13,000 nucleotides of DNA from CAYPKW01 sp964411425 (GCA_964411425.1 CAYPKW010000072.1:1-13000), one strand, 5' to 3'; shown: positions 1 to 7,663, counted from the first letter of the stretch. Made by a program: numbers and translations. Notes: a model not told the origin generated them from the letters alone.

Positions 1-2162
1 GCGAAGAGCGGGAGCACGTGGAGCGCGCCGAGGAAGGGAGGAATCGTCGCAGCAACCCAGGTGACCTGCTCGAGCGTGGCGCCCCGTCCGAAGAGGAGGC
101 GCGCCGTGCCGCCCTCACGGGCGAGGCCGCGGCCCGCGCGGCGCTGCAAGCGGCCGAGGCGCCGCACGCGCGCTTGACGGCCGAGGCCCGGGCGCTGGCC
201 GCGCTGTTCCACGAGCCGCGCTTCGACCTGTGGCCGCCGCTGGTCGACCGCTTGACGGTGGCACCCGGCTACGAGACGGCTTTGGGCGCGGCGCTGGGCG
301 ACGATTTGACCGCCTCGATCGAGGAGGGCGCGCCCGTCCACTGGCGCGTGCCGCCCCAAGACATGCCGGCGCCGCCGCTGCCGGACGGGGTGGAACCGCT
401 CGCCCGGCACGTCGCCGGCGCCGCCGCCGTCGGCCACCGCCTCGGCCAAGTGGGCGTGGTCGCCGACGAGGCGATGGGGCGGGCGCTCGCCGACAAGCTG
501 GTACAAGGCCAGCGTTTGGTGACGAAGGACGGCGCCATGTGGCGCTGGGACGGATACCAGGTAGCCGCCGGCACGCCGACCGCGGCGCTGTCGCGGCTCA
601 ACCAGCGCAGTCGTCTGAACGAGGTGCATGGCGAGCTGAAGAAGGTCGCCGCGGCGCGCGACAAGGCGGCGACCGAATTCGACCAGGCGCGCACCGAGGC
701 GACGGCCGCGGACGAATCGGATCGGACGCGCCGCCACGAGTTGCAGGCGGCGTTCGCCGTGCTGGAAGAGGCGCGCGACCGCCTGGGCGCGGCCGGCGAG
801 GCGGCACGCGCCACGGTCGCGCGTCTTGGCGTGCTGGCGGCGGCGGCCGCGGATGTAGCCGCCGATCGCGCCGACACCGAGGCGGCGCTCTCAGCCACGC
901 GCGCCGAACGCCGCGCGCTGCCGGACCTCGACGCACTGCGCCGGCAAGGCGACAAGCTGGCCCAACGCCTGGCGGCGCGGCGGGCCGAGCTGATCGAGGC
1001 GAGTGGCGCGCACGAGCGCCTCAAACGCGAGGCCGAAACCGCGGCGCTGCGGCTTGCCGCCATCGAGGACGAGCGCCGGTCGTGGTCCGGGCGCGCCGCC
1101 GCCGCCCTGCGCCAGCTAGAGACGCTGGCCGCCCGCCGCGAGACCGCGCGACGGGAGATCGAGGAACTGGCTCGCCGGCCGGCGGAGATCGAGGCGCGGC
1201 GCCACCGCCTGCAGGACCTCGCCGATGCGGCGGCGCTGAGCCGGCGCGAGGCCGCCGACCGCCTGGCCGAGACCGAGACGCAGGCCGCCGAGGCGACGCG
1301 CCGACGCAAGGCGGCGGATTCGAGGCAAGGCTTGGCGCGCGAGGACCGCGTGCGCGCGGAAGGCGCAGTAGCACAAGTCGAGCAGGCACTGGAGGGATTC
1401 GCCGAGCATGTCCGCGAACGGCTCGACTGCGCGCCCGAGCGCACCGCCGAGCTGGCGGAGATCGACCCCGCCGAGCCGCCCGAGCGCGCCGCCATCGAGG
1501 CACGGCTGCATCGCCTCGATGCCGAGCGCGAGGCGCTGGGGCCGGTCAACCTGCGCGCGGAAAGCGAGGCCGCCGAGTTGGCTGAGCGCAGCGACGGCCT
1601 CAAGTCCGAGCGCGCCGATCTCGTCGCCGCCATCGACCGCCTGCGCCAGGGCATCGCCGGCCTCGACCGCGAAGGGCGCCAACGCATGCTGGCGGCCTTC
1701 GAGCGCTTGAATGGCCACTTCGAAAGCCTGTTCTCCCGCCTGTTCGGCGGCGGGCGCGCGCACCTCGAGTTGATCGAGGCCGACGACCCGCTGGAGGCAG
1801 GCCTCGAGATCATGGCGAGCCCGCCCGGCAAGCGGTTGCAGGCGCTCTCGCTGCTGTCCGGGGGCGAGCAGGCGCTGACCGCGCTCGCCCTGCTGTTCGC
1901 CGCCTTCCTCACCAGCCCGGCGCCGATCTGCGTGCTGGACGAAGTGGACGCGCCGTTGGACGACGCCAACGTCGATCGCTTCTGCAGCCTGGTGGAAGAG
2001 CTCGCCCGCGCCGGCACGGCCAGATTCCTCATCATCACCCACCACCGCATGACCATGGCCCGCATGGACCGCCTCTATGGCGTCACCATGGCCGAGCGCG
2101 GCATCTCGCAGCTCGTCTCGGTCGATCTCGCGCGCGCCGTCGAGCTGCGCGCCACGGCGTGA
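1..2162 (+). CDS. smc: Chromosome segregation ATPase SMC, C-terminal part (5' end outside window)
   Basis: SMC is the ATPase of the bacterial condensin, which organises and helps segregate the chromosome with ScpA and ScpB. The reading frame is open from base 3 to a TGA at 2160-2162, giving 719 visible residues; the GTG at 18 is internal. In order: end of the first coiled coil, a hinge at about residues 75-200 (with GYETALGAALGDDL), a long Ala/Arg/Glu-rich coiled coil to about residue 500, the LGPVNLRAE stretch, then the C-terminal ATPase half. That half has the signature motif LSGGEQ (618-623), Walker B ICVLDEVDAPLDD (Asp646, Glu647) and a switch-like IITHHRMTM. The N-terminal Walker A lies upstream of the window. 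Full length in the family is about 1150 residues, so roughly 430 are missing. No break or frameshift is seen in the visible part. Confidence 0.95.
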   Translation, partial: EEREHVERAEEGRNRRSNPGDLLERGAPSEEEARRAALTGEAAARAALQAAEAPHARLTAEARALAALFHEPRFDLWPPLVDRLTVAPGYETALGAALGDDLTASIEEGAPVHWRVPPQDMPAPPLPDGVEPLARHVAGAAAVGHRLGQVGVVADEAMGRALADKLVQGQRLVTKDGAMWRWDGYQVAAGTPTAALSRLNQRSRLNEVHGELKKVAAARDKAATEFDQARTEATAADESDRTRRHELQAAFAVLEEARDRLGAAGEAARATVARLGVLAAAAADVAADRADTEAALSATRAERRALPDLDALRRQGDKLAQRLAARRAELIEASGAHERLKREAETAALRLAAIEDERRSWSGRAAAALRQLETLAARRETARREIEELARRPAEIEARRHRLQDLADAAALSRREAADRLAETETQAAEATRRRKAADSRQGLAREDRVRAEGAVAQVEQALEGFAEHVRERLDCAPERTAELAEIDPAEPPERAAIEARLHRLDAEREALGPVNLRAESEAAELAERSDGLKSERADLVAAIDRLRQGIAGLDREGRQRMLAAFERLNGHFESLFSRLFGGGRAHLELIEADDPLEAGLEIMASPPGKRLQALSLLSGGEQALTALALLFAAFLTSPAPICVLDEVDAPLDDANVDRFCSLVEELARAGTARFLIITHHRMTMARMDRLYGVTMAERGISQLVSVDLARAVELRATA

Positions 2163-2215
2163 GAAAGTCGCTTTTCTACAATCGTGCCAATCGGATAGGC
2201 GATGAACCCGCGACC

Positions 2216-2244
2216 TTGACAGGGTGGCGGTCGATAACTATCGT
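2216..2244 (+). promoter_or_regulatory. Likely sigma-70-type promoter of the atp Fo operon
   Basis: A perfect TTGACA at 2216-2221 is followed after 17 bases by TATCGT at 2239-2244, which matches four of six positions of the -10 consensus. Transcription would start near 2251, leaving a leader of about 24 bases before the preferred atpI start. It lies in the 112-base gap between smc and atpI, where a promoter for the ATP synthase operon is expected. The call rests on motif matching only. Confidence 0.55.
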
Positions 2245-2274
2245 GCGCCGCGCTCTGCGCCCGAGGCATGCGAC

Positions 2275-2637
2275 ATGCGTGGGCGCGACGCACCGATGAG
2301 CGAGAATCTTCCGCCGCCGCTGCACGACCTCGACGCGCGGCTGCGGGCGCAAAGAGAGCGAGCCCGCGCGAGCAAGGGCGGCGACCGCCCGGCCGAGCTT
2401 GCGCCGCGCACCGAGATGGGCAGGGCCATGCGCGTCGGCGTCGAGCTGGTCGTCGGGCTGGCGGTCGGCGGCGCCATTGGGTGGGGGCTCGATCGCTGGT
2501 GGGGAACGACTCCCGTCATGCTGATCCTGTTCTTCTTCCTCGGCGCGGCGGCGGGCATGCTGAACGTCTTTCGCGCGGCGCGGGAGATGAACCGCCCCGA
2601 GCCGGAGGGCGGCGGCGAACGCGACGGGCGGCGCTGA
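2275..2637 (+). CDS. atpI: ATP synthase accessory protein, AtpZ/AtpI family
   Basis: Small membrane protein that commonly opens the Fo gene cluster. The family is linked to assembly or stabilisation of the c-ring and to Mg2+ supply, and is usually not essential. From the chosen ATG it has 120 residues: a charged N-terminal segment (LDARLRAQRERARASKGG), then two hydrophobic helices, one around VGVELVVGLAVGGAIGWGLD and one around MLILFFFLGAAAGMLNVF, ending in a polar tail. ATG 2275 is preferred because GAGG at 2263-2266 sits 8 bases upstream. The in-frame ATG at 2296 (MSENLPPP) fits the family's usual N-terminus about as well but lacks a clear ribosome binding site. The GTG at 2224 lies inside the predicted promoter and is unlikely. 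Confidence 0.85.
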   Translation: MRGRDAPMSENLPPPLHDLDARLRAQRERARASKGGDRPAELAPRTEMGRAMRVGVELVVGLAVGGAIGWGLDRWWGTTPVMLILFFFLGAAAGMLNVFRAAREMNRPEPEGGGERDGRR

Positions 2638-2642
2638 CGCCA

Positions 2643-2706
2643 TAGAGCCTGATCGCTTCACATTGAAGCACTTGGTGCTTTGATGTGAAGCGTGAATCAG
2701 GCTCTA
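2643..2706. repeat. Imperfect palindromic repeat, copy 1 (REP-like)
   Basis: A 64-base inverted repeat opens with TAGAGCCTGAT and closes with ATCAGGCTCTA. The arms pair through AGAGCCTGAT, CGCTTCACAT and a GCAC/GTGC tip, interrupted by a 3-base bulge (TCA in complement) in the right arm and two mismatches near the tip. It lies between atpI and atpB and would fold into a long hairpin in the operon mRNA. It is related to the second palindrome 11 bases downstream (shared pattern AGAGCnnGATCGnTTCAnAT). No open frame or T-tract suggests a gene or a simple terminator. Confidence 0.85.
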
Positions 2707-2717
2707 AGTGTGGGATT

Positions 2718-2774
2718 AGAGCAAGATCGTTTCAGATTGAATCGTTCCAATTCAATCTGAAACGATCTTGCTCT
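2718..2774. repeat. Perfect palindromic repeat, copy 2 (REP-like)
   Basis: A perfect inverted repeat: left arm 2718-2742 (begins AGAGCAAGATCGTTTC), 7-base loop CGTTCCA (2743-2749), right arm 2750-2774. All 25 arm positions pair. It follows copy 1 after an 11-base spacer, so the pair resembles the clustered palindromes seen in bacterial intergenic repeat families. It ends 14 bases before the atpB ribosome binding site, so it would form a very stable stem just 5' of atpB. The absence of a T-run after the stem argues against an intrinsic terminator, as does the essential operon that continues past it. Confidence 0.92.
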
Positions 2775-2788
2775 GGGCGCGTCAGGCG

Positions 2789-2804
2789 AAGGGGGATTTG
2801 CTTG
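2789..2804 (+). promoter_or_regulatory. Ribosome binding site and TTG start of atpB
   Basis: The purine run AAGGGGGA at 2789-2796 precedes TTG at 2802-2804 by 5 bases. This places the atpB start after the palindromes. An upstream ATG at 2685 is in frame but would add 39 residues translated from the repeat, with no resemblance to subunit a. Confidence 0.8.
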
Positions 2805-3539
2805 GCCGAAGGTCACAGCCCGCTCGAGCAGTTCGAGATCCATCGCCTGGTGGAGATCCCCATCGGTGGCCTCGACGCCTCGTTCACCAACTCCGCGCTG
2901 TTCATGGTGTTGGCCGTGGTCGGCGTGACGCTGTTCCTCAACCTTGCCATGCGCGGCGGCGCCCTCGTGCCCGGGCGCTGGCAGTCGGCGGCAGAGCTGA
3001 TCTACCAGTTCATCGCCGACACGCTGCGCGAGAACGTGGGTCCCGAAGGGCGGCCGTACTTTCCCTTCATCTTCACGCTCTTCATGTTCATCCTGTTCCT
3101 AAATCTCCTGGGGATGGTGCCGTTCTCGTTCACGGTCACCAGCCACATCGTCGTCACCTTCGCGCTCGCCATCGTCGTGTTCGCCGGCGTGACGGTCATC
3201 GGCTTCGCGCGCCACGGCGCGCGTTTCCTCAGGCTGTTCGTGCCGTCGGGAGTGCCCGTGGCGCTGCTGCCGCTGCTGGTGGTGATCGAGGTGCTGTCGT
3301 ATTTCATCCGCCCGGTGAGCCTGTCGGTGCGCCTCTTCGCCAACATGATGGCCGGCCACACCATGCTGAAGGTGTTCGGCAGCTTCGTCGTGGCGCTGGG
3401 CGTGCTGCTGGGCTGGGCGCCGCTCGCCTTCATCGTGGCGCTCACGGGCCTTGAGATCGGTATCGCCATCCTGCAGGCCTACGTCTTCACCATCCTCGCC
3501 TGCATCTACCTCAACGACGCCATCAACCTGCATCATTGA
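2802..3539 (+). CDS. atpB: F0F1 ATP synthase subunit a
   Basis: Subunit a forms the two proton half-channels beside the c-ring in the cytoplasmic membrane. From TTG 2802 the protein has 245 residues, near the usual length, and begins AEGHSPLEQFEIHRL after the start, typical of alphaproteobacterial subunit a. Several hydrophobic helices are visible, for example SALFMVLAVVGVTLFLN, PFIFTLFMFILFLNLLG and VALLPLLVVIEVLSYF. The essential arginine is Arg177 in LSVRLFANMMAGH, equivalent to E. coli aArg210. Glu218 in GLEIGIAILQAYVF lies in the last helix, where channel residues are found. The C-terminus YLNDAINLHH is intact. The gene follows two strong palindromes, which could influence mRNA folding at its start, and atpE follows after 40 bases. 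Confidence 0.96.
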   Translation: MAEGHSPLEQFEIHRLVEIPIGGLDASFTNSALFMVLAVVGVTLFLNLAMRGGALVPGRWQSAAELIYQFIADTLRENVGPEGRPYFPFIFTLFMFILFLNLLGMVPFSFTVTSHIVVTFALAIVVFAGVTVIGFARHGARFLRLFVPSGVPVALLPLLVVIEVLSYFIRPVSLSVRLFANMMAGHTMLKVFGSFVVALGVLLGWAPLAFIVALTGLEIGIAILQAYVFTILACIYLNDAINLHH

Positions 3540-3579
3540 GGCCCCTCTAGTTCAACTCCTGGAAGAAGGATAACGGACC

Positions 3580-3807
3580 ATGGACGCAGAAGCCGCCAAG
3601 CTCATCGGCGCCGGCCTTGCCACCATCGCGCTCGCCGGGGTGGGCGTCGGCATCGGCAACATCTTCGGCAGCTTCATATCGGGCGCGTTGCGCAACCCGG
3701 CGGCGGCGCCGAAGGTGTTCGCCAACGTGCTGCTGGGATTCGCGCTGACCGAGGCGATCGCGCTGTTCGCCCTCGTCATCGCCATGCTGCTGCTGTTCGC
3801 GTTTTAG
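3580..3807 (+). CDS. atpE: F0F1 ATP synthase subunit c
   Basis: The 75-residue proteolipid of the rotating c-ring. It is a helical hairpin: helix 1 with the tight-packing glycine pattern GVGVGIGNIFG (residues 20-30), a polar loop with Arg-Asn-Pro (38-40), and helix 2 containing the ion-binding Glu58 in FALTEAIALFALVIAM. The residues that usually mark a sodium site (Gln in helix 1, Ser/Thr after the Glu) are missing, so proton coupling is expected. The ATG at 3580 has a good ribosome binding site, GAAGGA at 3565-3570, nine bases upstream. This is among the clearest sites in the operon, consistent with subunit c being needed in many copies. Confidence 0.97.
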   Translation: MDAEAAKLIGAGLATIALAGVGVGIGNIFGSFISGALRNPAAAPKVFANVLLGFALTEAIALFALVIAMLLLFAF

Positions 3808-3812
3808 TACCG

Positions 3813-4310
3813 ATGCCGCAGCTCGACATCACGAGCTACGCCCCTCAGCTCGTCTGGCTGGCGATCACCTTCGTCGCGCTATATGTGGCGTTGTCGCGCT
3901 GGGCGCTGCCGCGGATCGCCCGCGTGTTGGAAGAGCGCGAGCGGCACATGGCGGTGGACCTCGCCGCCGCCGAGCGCCTCAAGGCCGAGGCCGAGCAGAC
4001 GCTCGCCCTCTACGACAAGGCGCTTGCCGGGGCGCGCGGCGAGGCACAATCCCTCCTGCAAGCGGCGGCGGCCGAGCACGCCGGCGCGGCGGCCAAGCGC
4101 GAGGCGGCGTTCGCCGAGGCGCTGGCCCTGAGGACCGGCGCGGCGGAGCGGGCCATCGCTACCGCCAAGACGGCGGCAGAGGCCGACATCCGCGCGCTGT
4201 CGGGGGTGGCGGCCGCCGCCATCGCCCTGAGGCTGGCGGGGCTCGAGGTGTCGGGCGATCGGGCGCGCACCGCCGTCGAAGCGGCGGCCTCCGGCCGGGA
4301 GCGTCAGTGA
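3813..4310 (+). CDS. atpF': F0F1 ATP synthase subunit b'
   Basis: One of two b-type peripheral-stalk subunits (often named atpG or atpX), which hold F1 against Fo. The 165-residue protein starts MPQLDITSYAPQLVWLAITFVALY, with one membrane helix near the N-terminus (about 13-35) preceded by a short periplasmic segment. A long charged Ala/Glu/Arg-rich helix follows for dimerisation with subunit b. The start lies five bases after the atpE stop and has no clear ribosome binding site, so translational coupling to atpE is likely. Its last codon region overlaps the next gene. Having both b' and b is typical of alphaproteobacteria, cyanobacteria and chloroplasts. It is distinguished from b by its N-terminal DITSYAPQLVWL and its position directly after atpE. 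Confidence 0.92.
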   Translation: MPQLDITSYAPQLVWLAITFVALYVALSRWALPRIARVLEERERHMAVDLAAAERLKAEAEQTLALYDKALAGARGEAQSLLQAAAAEHAGAAAKREAAFAEALALRTGAAERAIATAKTAAEADIRALSGVAAAAIALRLAGLEVSGDRARTAVEAAASGRERQ

Positions 4311-4798
4311 TGGAACTCCTCGGCGAAGCCGAATTCTGGGTCGCCGTCGCGTTCGTCATCTTCGTCGCGGCGCTGGGCCGGCCGCTGCTCGCCCGCGTCA
4401 ACGCCGCGCTCGATGCCCGCGCGGCGCGCATCAAGGCCGACCTCGACGAAGCGCGGCGCCTGCGCGACGAGGCAGAGCGCCTGCTGTCCGACTATCGGCA
4501 GAAACAGCGCGACGCTCAGCGCGCGGCGGCGGCCATCCTTCAGCGCGCGCGCGACGAGGTGGAACGCATGAAGGCCGACGCCGCCGCCGGCCTCGCCGCG
4601 GCCCTCGCCCGGCGCGAGAAGGCGGCCATGGACAAGATCGCCCAGGCCGAGGCGGATGCGGCGGCCGAGCTGCGCCGCGAGGCGGCCGACATCGCGGTCG
4701 CGGCGGCCCGCCTGGTGCTGGCCGAGGGTCTCGACGAGGCGCGTGCCTCCACCCTCATCGACAAGTCGATCGCCGAGCTCGGCCGCAAGCTGCACTGA
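4310..4798 (+). CDS. atpF: F0F1 ATP synthase subunit b
   Basis: Second peripheral-stalk subunit, 162 residues. An N-terminal membrane helix (EFWVAVAFVIFVAALGRPLL, about 8-26) is followed by a long coiled coil rich in Ala, Arg, Glu and Asp that pairs with b' and contacts the F1 delta subunit. The start ATG overlaps the atpF' stop as TGATG (4308-4312). GGGAG at 4297-4301 gives a ribosome binding site 8 bases upstream. A GTG one codon earlier (4307) is possible but less likely. It is the last gene of the Fo cluster; F1 genes (atpH-A-G-D-C) do not follow, so they are presumably elsewhere, as is usual in this class. Confidence 0.93.
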   Translation: MELLGEAEFWVAVAFVIFVAALGRPLLARVNAALDARAARIKADLDEARRLRDEAERLLSDYRQKQRDAQRAAAAILQRARDEVERMKADAAAGLAAALARREKAAMDKIAQAEADAAAELRREAADIAVAAARLVLAEGLDEARASTLIDKSIAELGRKLH

Positions 4799-4804
4799 GA
4801 CGCC

Positions 4805-4824
4805 GGCGGCGTTATTCCGCCGCC
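4805..4824. terminator. Possible hairpin between convergent atpF and gcvPB
   Basis: GGCGGCG (4805-4811) and CGCCGCC (4818-4824) can form a 7-bp stem around a 6-base loop that contains the gcvPB stop codon. The two operons converge with only 13 bases between stop codons. There is no T-run on either strand, so it is at best a weak terminator. Confidence 0.3.
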
Positions 4825-6320
4825 CTCTCGGGCGCCGGCGGGCGCCAGCGTAAGGTCGGGTGGCGTGCCGCCGTCGTCTCGTCGAGCCGCCGGCGCGGTG
4901 CATAGCGCGGCGCCCGGCGGAAGAACTCCGCGTCCTTGTGCCCGGCGCGCGCCGCGAGGGCGCGCATAACGGCGATGAACCGGTCGAGGGAATCCTTGCT
5001 CTCGCTCTCGGTCGGCTCGATCAGCATGGCGCCGTGCACCACCAGCGGGAAGTAGACGGTCATCGGGTGGTAGCCCTCGTCGATCAACGCCTTGGCGACG
5101 TCGAGGGTAGAGACGCCGGTATCCTTGAGGAACCGGTCGTCGAACAGCGCCTCGTGCATGCAAGGGCCCGGGAACGCCGGCGTCATCACGTCCGATAGGC
5201 TCGCCAACAGGTAGTTGGCGGCGAGCACGGCGTCGCCCGACGCCTGCCTCAAGCCGTCGGCCCCGTGGCTCATCATGTAGGCGAGCGCCCGCACGAACAT
5301 GCCCATCTGGCCGTGGAAGCCCTTGAGCCGCCCCAAGGTGCCGCCCGTCTCGTCGCGCTCGACGAGCGCGAAGCCGCCCGGCCCGTGCACCACCCAGGGC
5401 AGCGGCGCGTAGGGGGCCAGCTCCTTCGACAGCACCACCGGGCCGCTGCCGGGACCGCCGCCGCCATGCGGCGTCGAGAACGTCTTGTGCAGGTTGATGT
5501 GCATGGCGTCGATGCCGAGGTCGCCCGGCCGCACCCGGCCCATGATGGCGTTGAAGTTTGCGCCGTCGCAGTAGAAGAACCCGCCGATGCCGTGGATGGC
5601 TTCCGCGATTTCGATGATTTCGCGCTCGAACAGACCGCAGGTGTTCGGGTTGGTGATCATGGCGCCGGCCACGTCGGGGCCGAGGCGGCGCTTGAACTTG
5701 GCCAGATTGACGCGGCCGTCCGCGGTGGCCGGGATCGCCTTCACCTTGTAGCCGCAGGCGGCCGCCGTCGCCGGGTTGGTGCCGTGCGCCGATTCCGGCA
5801 CCAGGATGCGCCGGCGCGGGTCGCCGCGCGCCTGCAAGGCCGCGCGTATCGCCATGATGCCGCACAGCTCGCCCTGGGCGCCGGCGCCCGGCGACAGCGC
5901 CACCGCCGGCATGCCGGTGAGCACCTTGAGCCAATGCGCGAGCGTGTCGATGAGCTCGAGCGCCCCCTGCACGGTCGACAGCGGCTGCAACGGGTGCAGG
6001 TCGGCGAGGCCCGGCAGCCGCGCCAGCTTCTCGTTGAGCCGTGGGTTGTGCTTCATGGTGCAGGAGCCGAGCGGATAGAGCCCGCTGTCGATGGCGTAGT
6101 TCTTCTGGCTGAGCCGCGTGTAGTGGCGCACCGCCTGCGGCTCGGAAAGACCCGGCAGCCCGATCGGCTGGCGGCGCTCGAGGCCGCCGAGGCGCGAACG
6201 CAGCGCCGGCGGCTCCAGCAAATCGACGCCGGTACGTCCCGGCATGTCCTGCTCGAAGATGAGCGGCTCCTCGAGGCTGAGCCCGCGGTTGCCGCTGAAG
6301 GTGTCGGTAAGCCGGTTCAC
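4812..6320 (-). CDS. gcvPB: Glycine dehydrogenase (decarboxylating) subunit 2
   Basis: C-terminal half of the split P-protein, which with GcvPA decarboxylates glycine and loads the aminomethyl group onto lipoyl-GcvH. It has 502 residues from the GTG at 6320. Visible motifs are SGLYPLGSCTMKHNPR (79-94), ALSPGAGAQGE, PESAHGTNPATA, and the PLP site HINLHKTFSTPHGGGGPG with Lys279 as the expected Schiff-base lysine. The Arg-rich C-terminal end (APRYAPRRRLDETTAARHP) looks typical of alphaproteobacterial forms. GTG 6320 is chosen because GGGAGG lies 7 bases upstream and the start overlaps the gcvPA stop as GTGA (6317-6320). The frame stays open further upstream, but that part is gcvPA in another frame. 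Last gene of the gcv operon. Confidence 0.95.
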   Translation of the reverse strand: MNRLTDTFSGNRGLSLEEPLIFEQDMPGRTGVDLLEPPALRSRLGGLERRQPIGLPGLSEPQAVRHYTRLSQKNYAIDSGLYPLGSCTMKHNPRLNEKLARLPGLADLHPLQPLSTVQGALELIDTLAHWLKVLTGMPAVALSPGAGAQGELCGIMAIRAALQARGDPRRRILVPESAHGTNPATAAACGYKVKAIPATADGRVNLAKFKRRLGPDVAGAMITNPNTCGLFEREIIEIAEAIHGIGGFFYCDGANFNAIMGRVRPGDLGIDAMHINLHKTFSTPHGGGGPGSGPVVLSKELAPYAPLPWVVHGPGGFALVERDETGGTLGRLKGFHGQMGMFVRALAYMMSHGADGLRQASGDAVLAANYLLASLSDVMTPAFPGPCMHEALFDDRFLKDTGVSTLDVAKALIDEGYHPMTVYFPLVVHGAMLIEPTESESKDSLDRFIAVMRALAARAGHKDAEFFRRAPRYAPRRRLDETTAARHPTLRWRPPAPERAAE

Positions 6321-7663
6321 CGCAACGCCTCCCGCAACCCCCCGACGAGCCGGTCCGCGTCGTCCGCCGTGTTCACTTCGGTCGCGGCGACGAGAAGGAG
6401 GTCGGCCAGTGCCGGGTCTTCCGGATGGAACCGCGATACCGGCACGCCCGCGAGAACGCTCTGCCGGGCGAGCTTGTCCACTACCGGGGCGGCCGGCCGC
6501 GGCAATCGCAACGTGAACTCGTTGAAGAAGCTGTCGTTCAGCACCGTGACGCCGGCAAGCGCGGCGAGCCGGTCCGCGAGCCCGACCGCCGCCGCATGGT
6601 TCAGGGCCGCGAGCCGCTTGAACCCCGCTTCGCCCAGCAGCGTCAGGTGAATCGTGAAGGCGAGCGCGCACAGGCCTGAGTTGGTGCAGATGTTGCTCGT
6701 GGCCTTCTCGCGCCGGATGTGCTGCTCGCGCGCCGACAGCGTCAGCACCCAGCCGCGCCGGCCGTCGGCGTCCAACGTCTCGCCCACCAGCCGGCCCGGC
6801 ATCTGGCGCACGTATTTCTCGCGCGTGGCGAAGAGACCGACATAGGGCCCGCCGAAGCTGAGCGCGTTGCCGATCGGCTGGCCCTCCGCCGCCACGATGT
6901 CGGCGCCCATGTCGCCGGGCGCCAGCACGGCGCCGAGCGAAACGGGCTCGGTCACGGCGACGATGAGGAGCGCGCCCTTGGCCTGCGCCGCCGCGGCGAG
7001 CGCGCCGTGGTGCCGGAGATGGCCGAAGAAACCCGGGTTCTGCACGACGACGCAGGAGGTATCGTCGTCCACGAGGGGGGCCAGGTCTTCCCGACCCATC
7101 GGATCGGGCGGCTGCGCCGCCACCCGGAATCCGAGGAAGCGCGCATGGGTGGCAATGGTCTCGCGATAATGCGGATGGAGCGCGCCGGAGAGCACCGCGC
7201 GGCCGCGCCGGGTAACGCGGTTCGCCATCATCACCGCCTCCGCCGCGGCGCTGGCGCCGTCGTACATCGAGGCGTTCGCCACCTCCATGCCGGTGATGAG
7301 CGCCACCTGGGTCTGGAACTCGAACAGGTATTGCAGCGTGCCCTGCGAGATTTCCGGCTGGTAGGGCGTGTAGGAGGTGAGGAACTCGCCGCGCTGGATC
7401 AGGTAATCGACCGCGGCCGGCACGTGGTGGCGGTAGGCGCCGGCGCCGAGGAAGCTCGGCGCCGCCCCGGCGCCCAGGTTTTTGGCGGCCATGGCGGCGA
7501 TGCGGCGCTCGACCTCGAGTTCGCCCATATGCGCCGGCAAGTCGAGCGGCGCATCGAGGCGCGCCGCGGCCGGCACGTCGCGGAACAGGCCGTCGAGCGA
7601 GGGCACGCCGATCTTGGCGAGCATCTGCTTGCGGTCGGTGTCGGTGAGCGGCAGATAGCGCAT
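6317..7663 (-). CDS. gcvPA: Glycine dehydrogenase (decarboxylating) subunit 1
   Basis: N-terminal half of the split, PLP-dependent P-protein. It has 448 residues from ATG 7663, the normal GcvPA length. Recognisable stretches are the N-terminus MRYLPLTDTDRKQMLAKIG, FLGAGAYRHHVPAAVDYLI, TSYTPYQPEISQGTLQY, and GMEVANASMYDGASAAAEA. GcvPA has a PLP-enzyme fold but lacks the cofactor lysine, which GcvPB supplies. The start overlaps the gcvH stop by one base (TGATG at 7661-7665), with GAGGG nine bases before the ATG inside the end of gcvH, so translation is probably coupled. The coding frame runs open upstream through gcvH, but the family N-terminus and the overlap fix the start here. Confidence 0.95.
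   Translation of the reverse strand: MRYLPLTDTDRKQMLAKIGVPSLDGLFRDVPAAARLDAPLDLPAHMGELEVERRIAAMAAKNLGAGAAPSFLGAGAYRHHVPAAVDYLIQRGEFLTSYTPYQPEISQGTLQYLFEFQTQVALITGMEVANASMYDGASAAAEAVMMANRVTRRGRAVLSGALHPHYRETIATHARFLGFRVAAQPPDPMGREDLAPLVDDDTSCVVVQNPGFFGHLRHHGALAAAAQAKGALLIVAVTEPVSLGAVLAPGDMGADIVAAEGQPIGNALSFGGPYVGLFATREKYVRQMPGRLVGETLDADGRRGWVLTLSAREQHIRREKATSNICTNSGLCALAFTIHLTLLGEAGFKRLAALNHAAAVGLADRLAALAGVTVLNDSFFNEFTLRLPRPAAPVVDKLARQSVLAGVPVSRFHPEDPALADLLLVAATEVNTADDADRLVGGLREALR

Noticed and set aside
269..2065. Long open frame on the minus strand opposite smc (598 codons)
   Set aside because: Ser/Arg/Ala-rich low-complexity translation, exactly antisense to a convincing SMC; typical of high-GC DNA.
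2162..2177. Hairpin after smc (AGAAA/TTTCT)
   Set aside because: Five AT-rich pairs only, too weak to call a terminator.
2643..2774. CRISPR array or intrinsic terminators
   Set aside because: Only two diverged palindromes with an 11-base spacer, no regular spacers and no T-run; the operon continues directly to atpB.
5265..6650. Long + strand open frame opposite gcvPB and gcvPA (461 codons)
   Set aside because: His/Arg/Ala-rich composition with no motif, spans the junction of two well-supported genes on the other strand.
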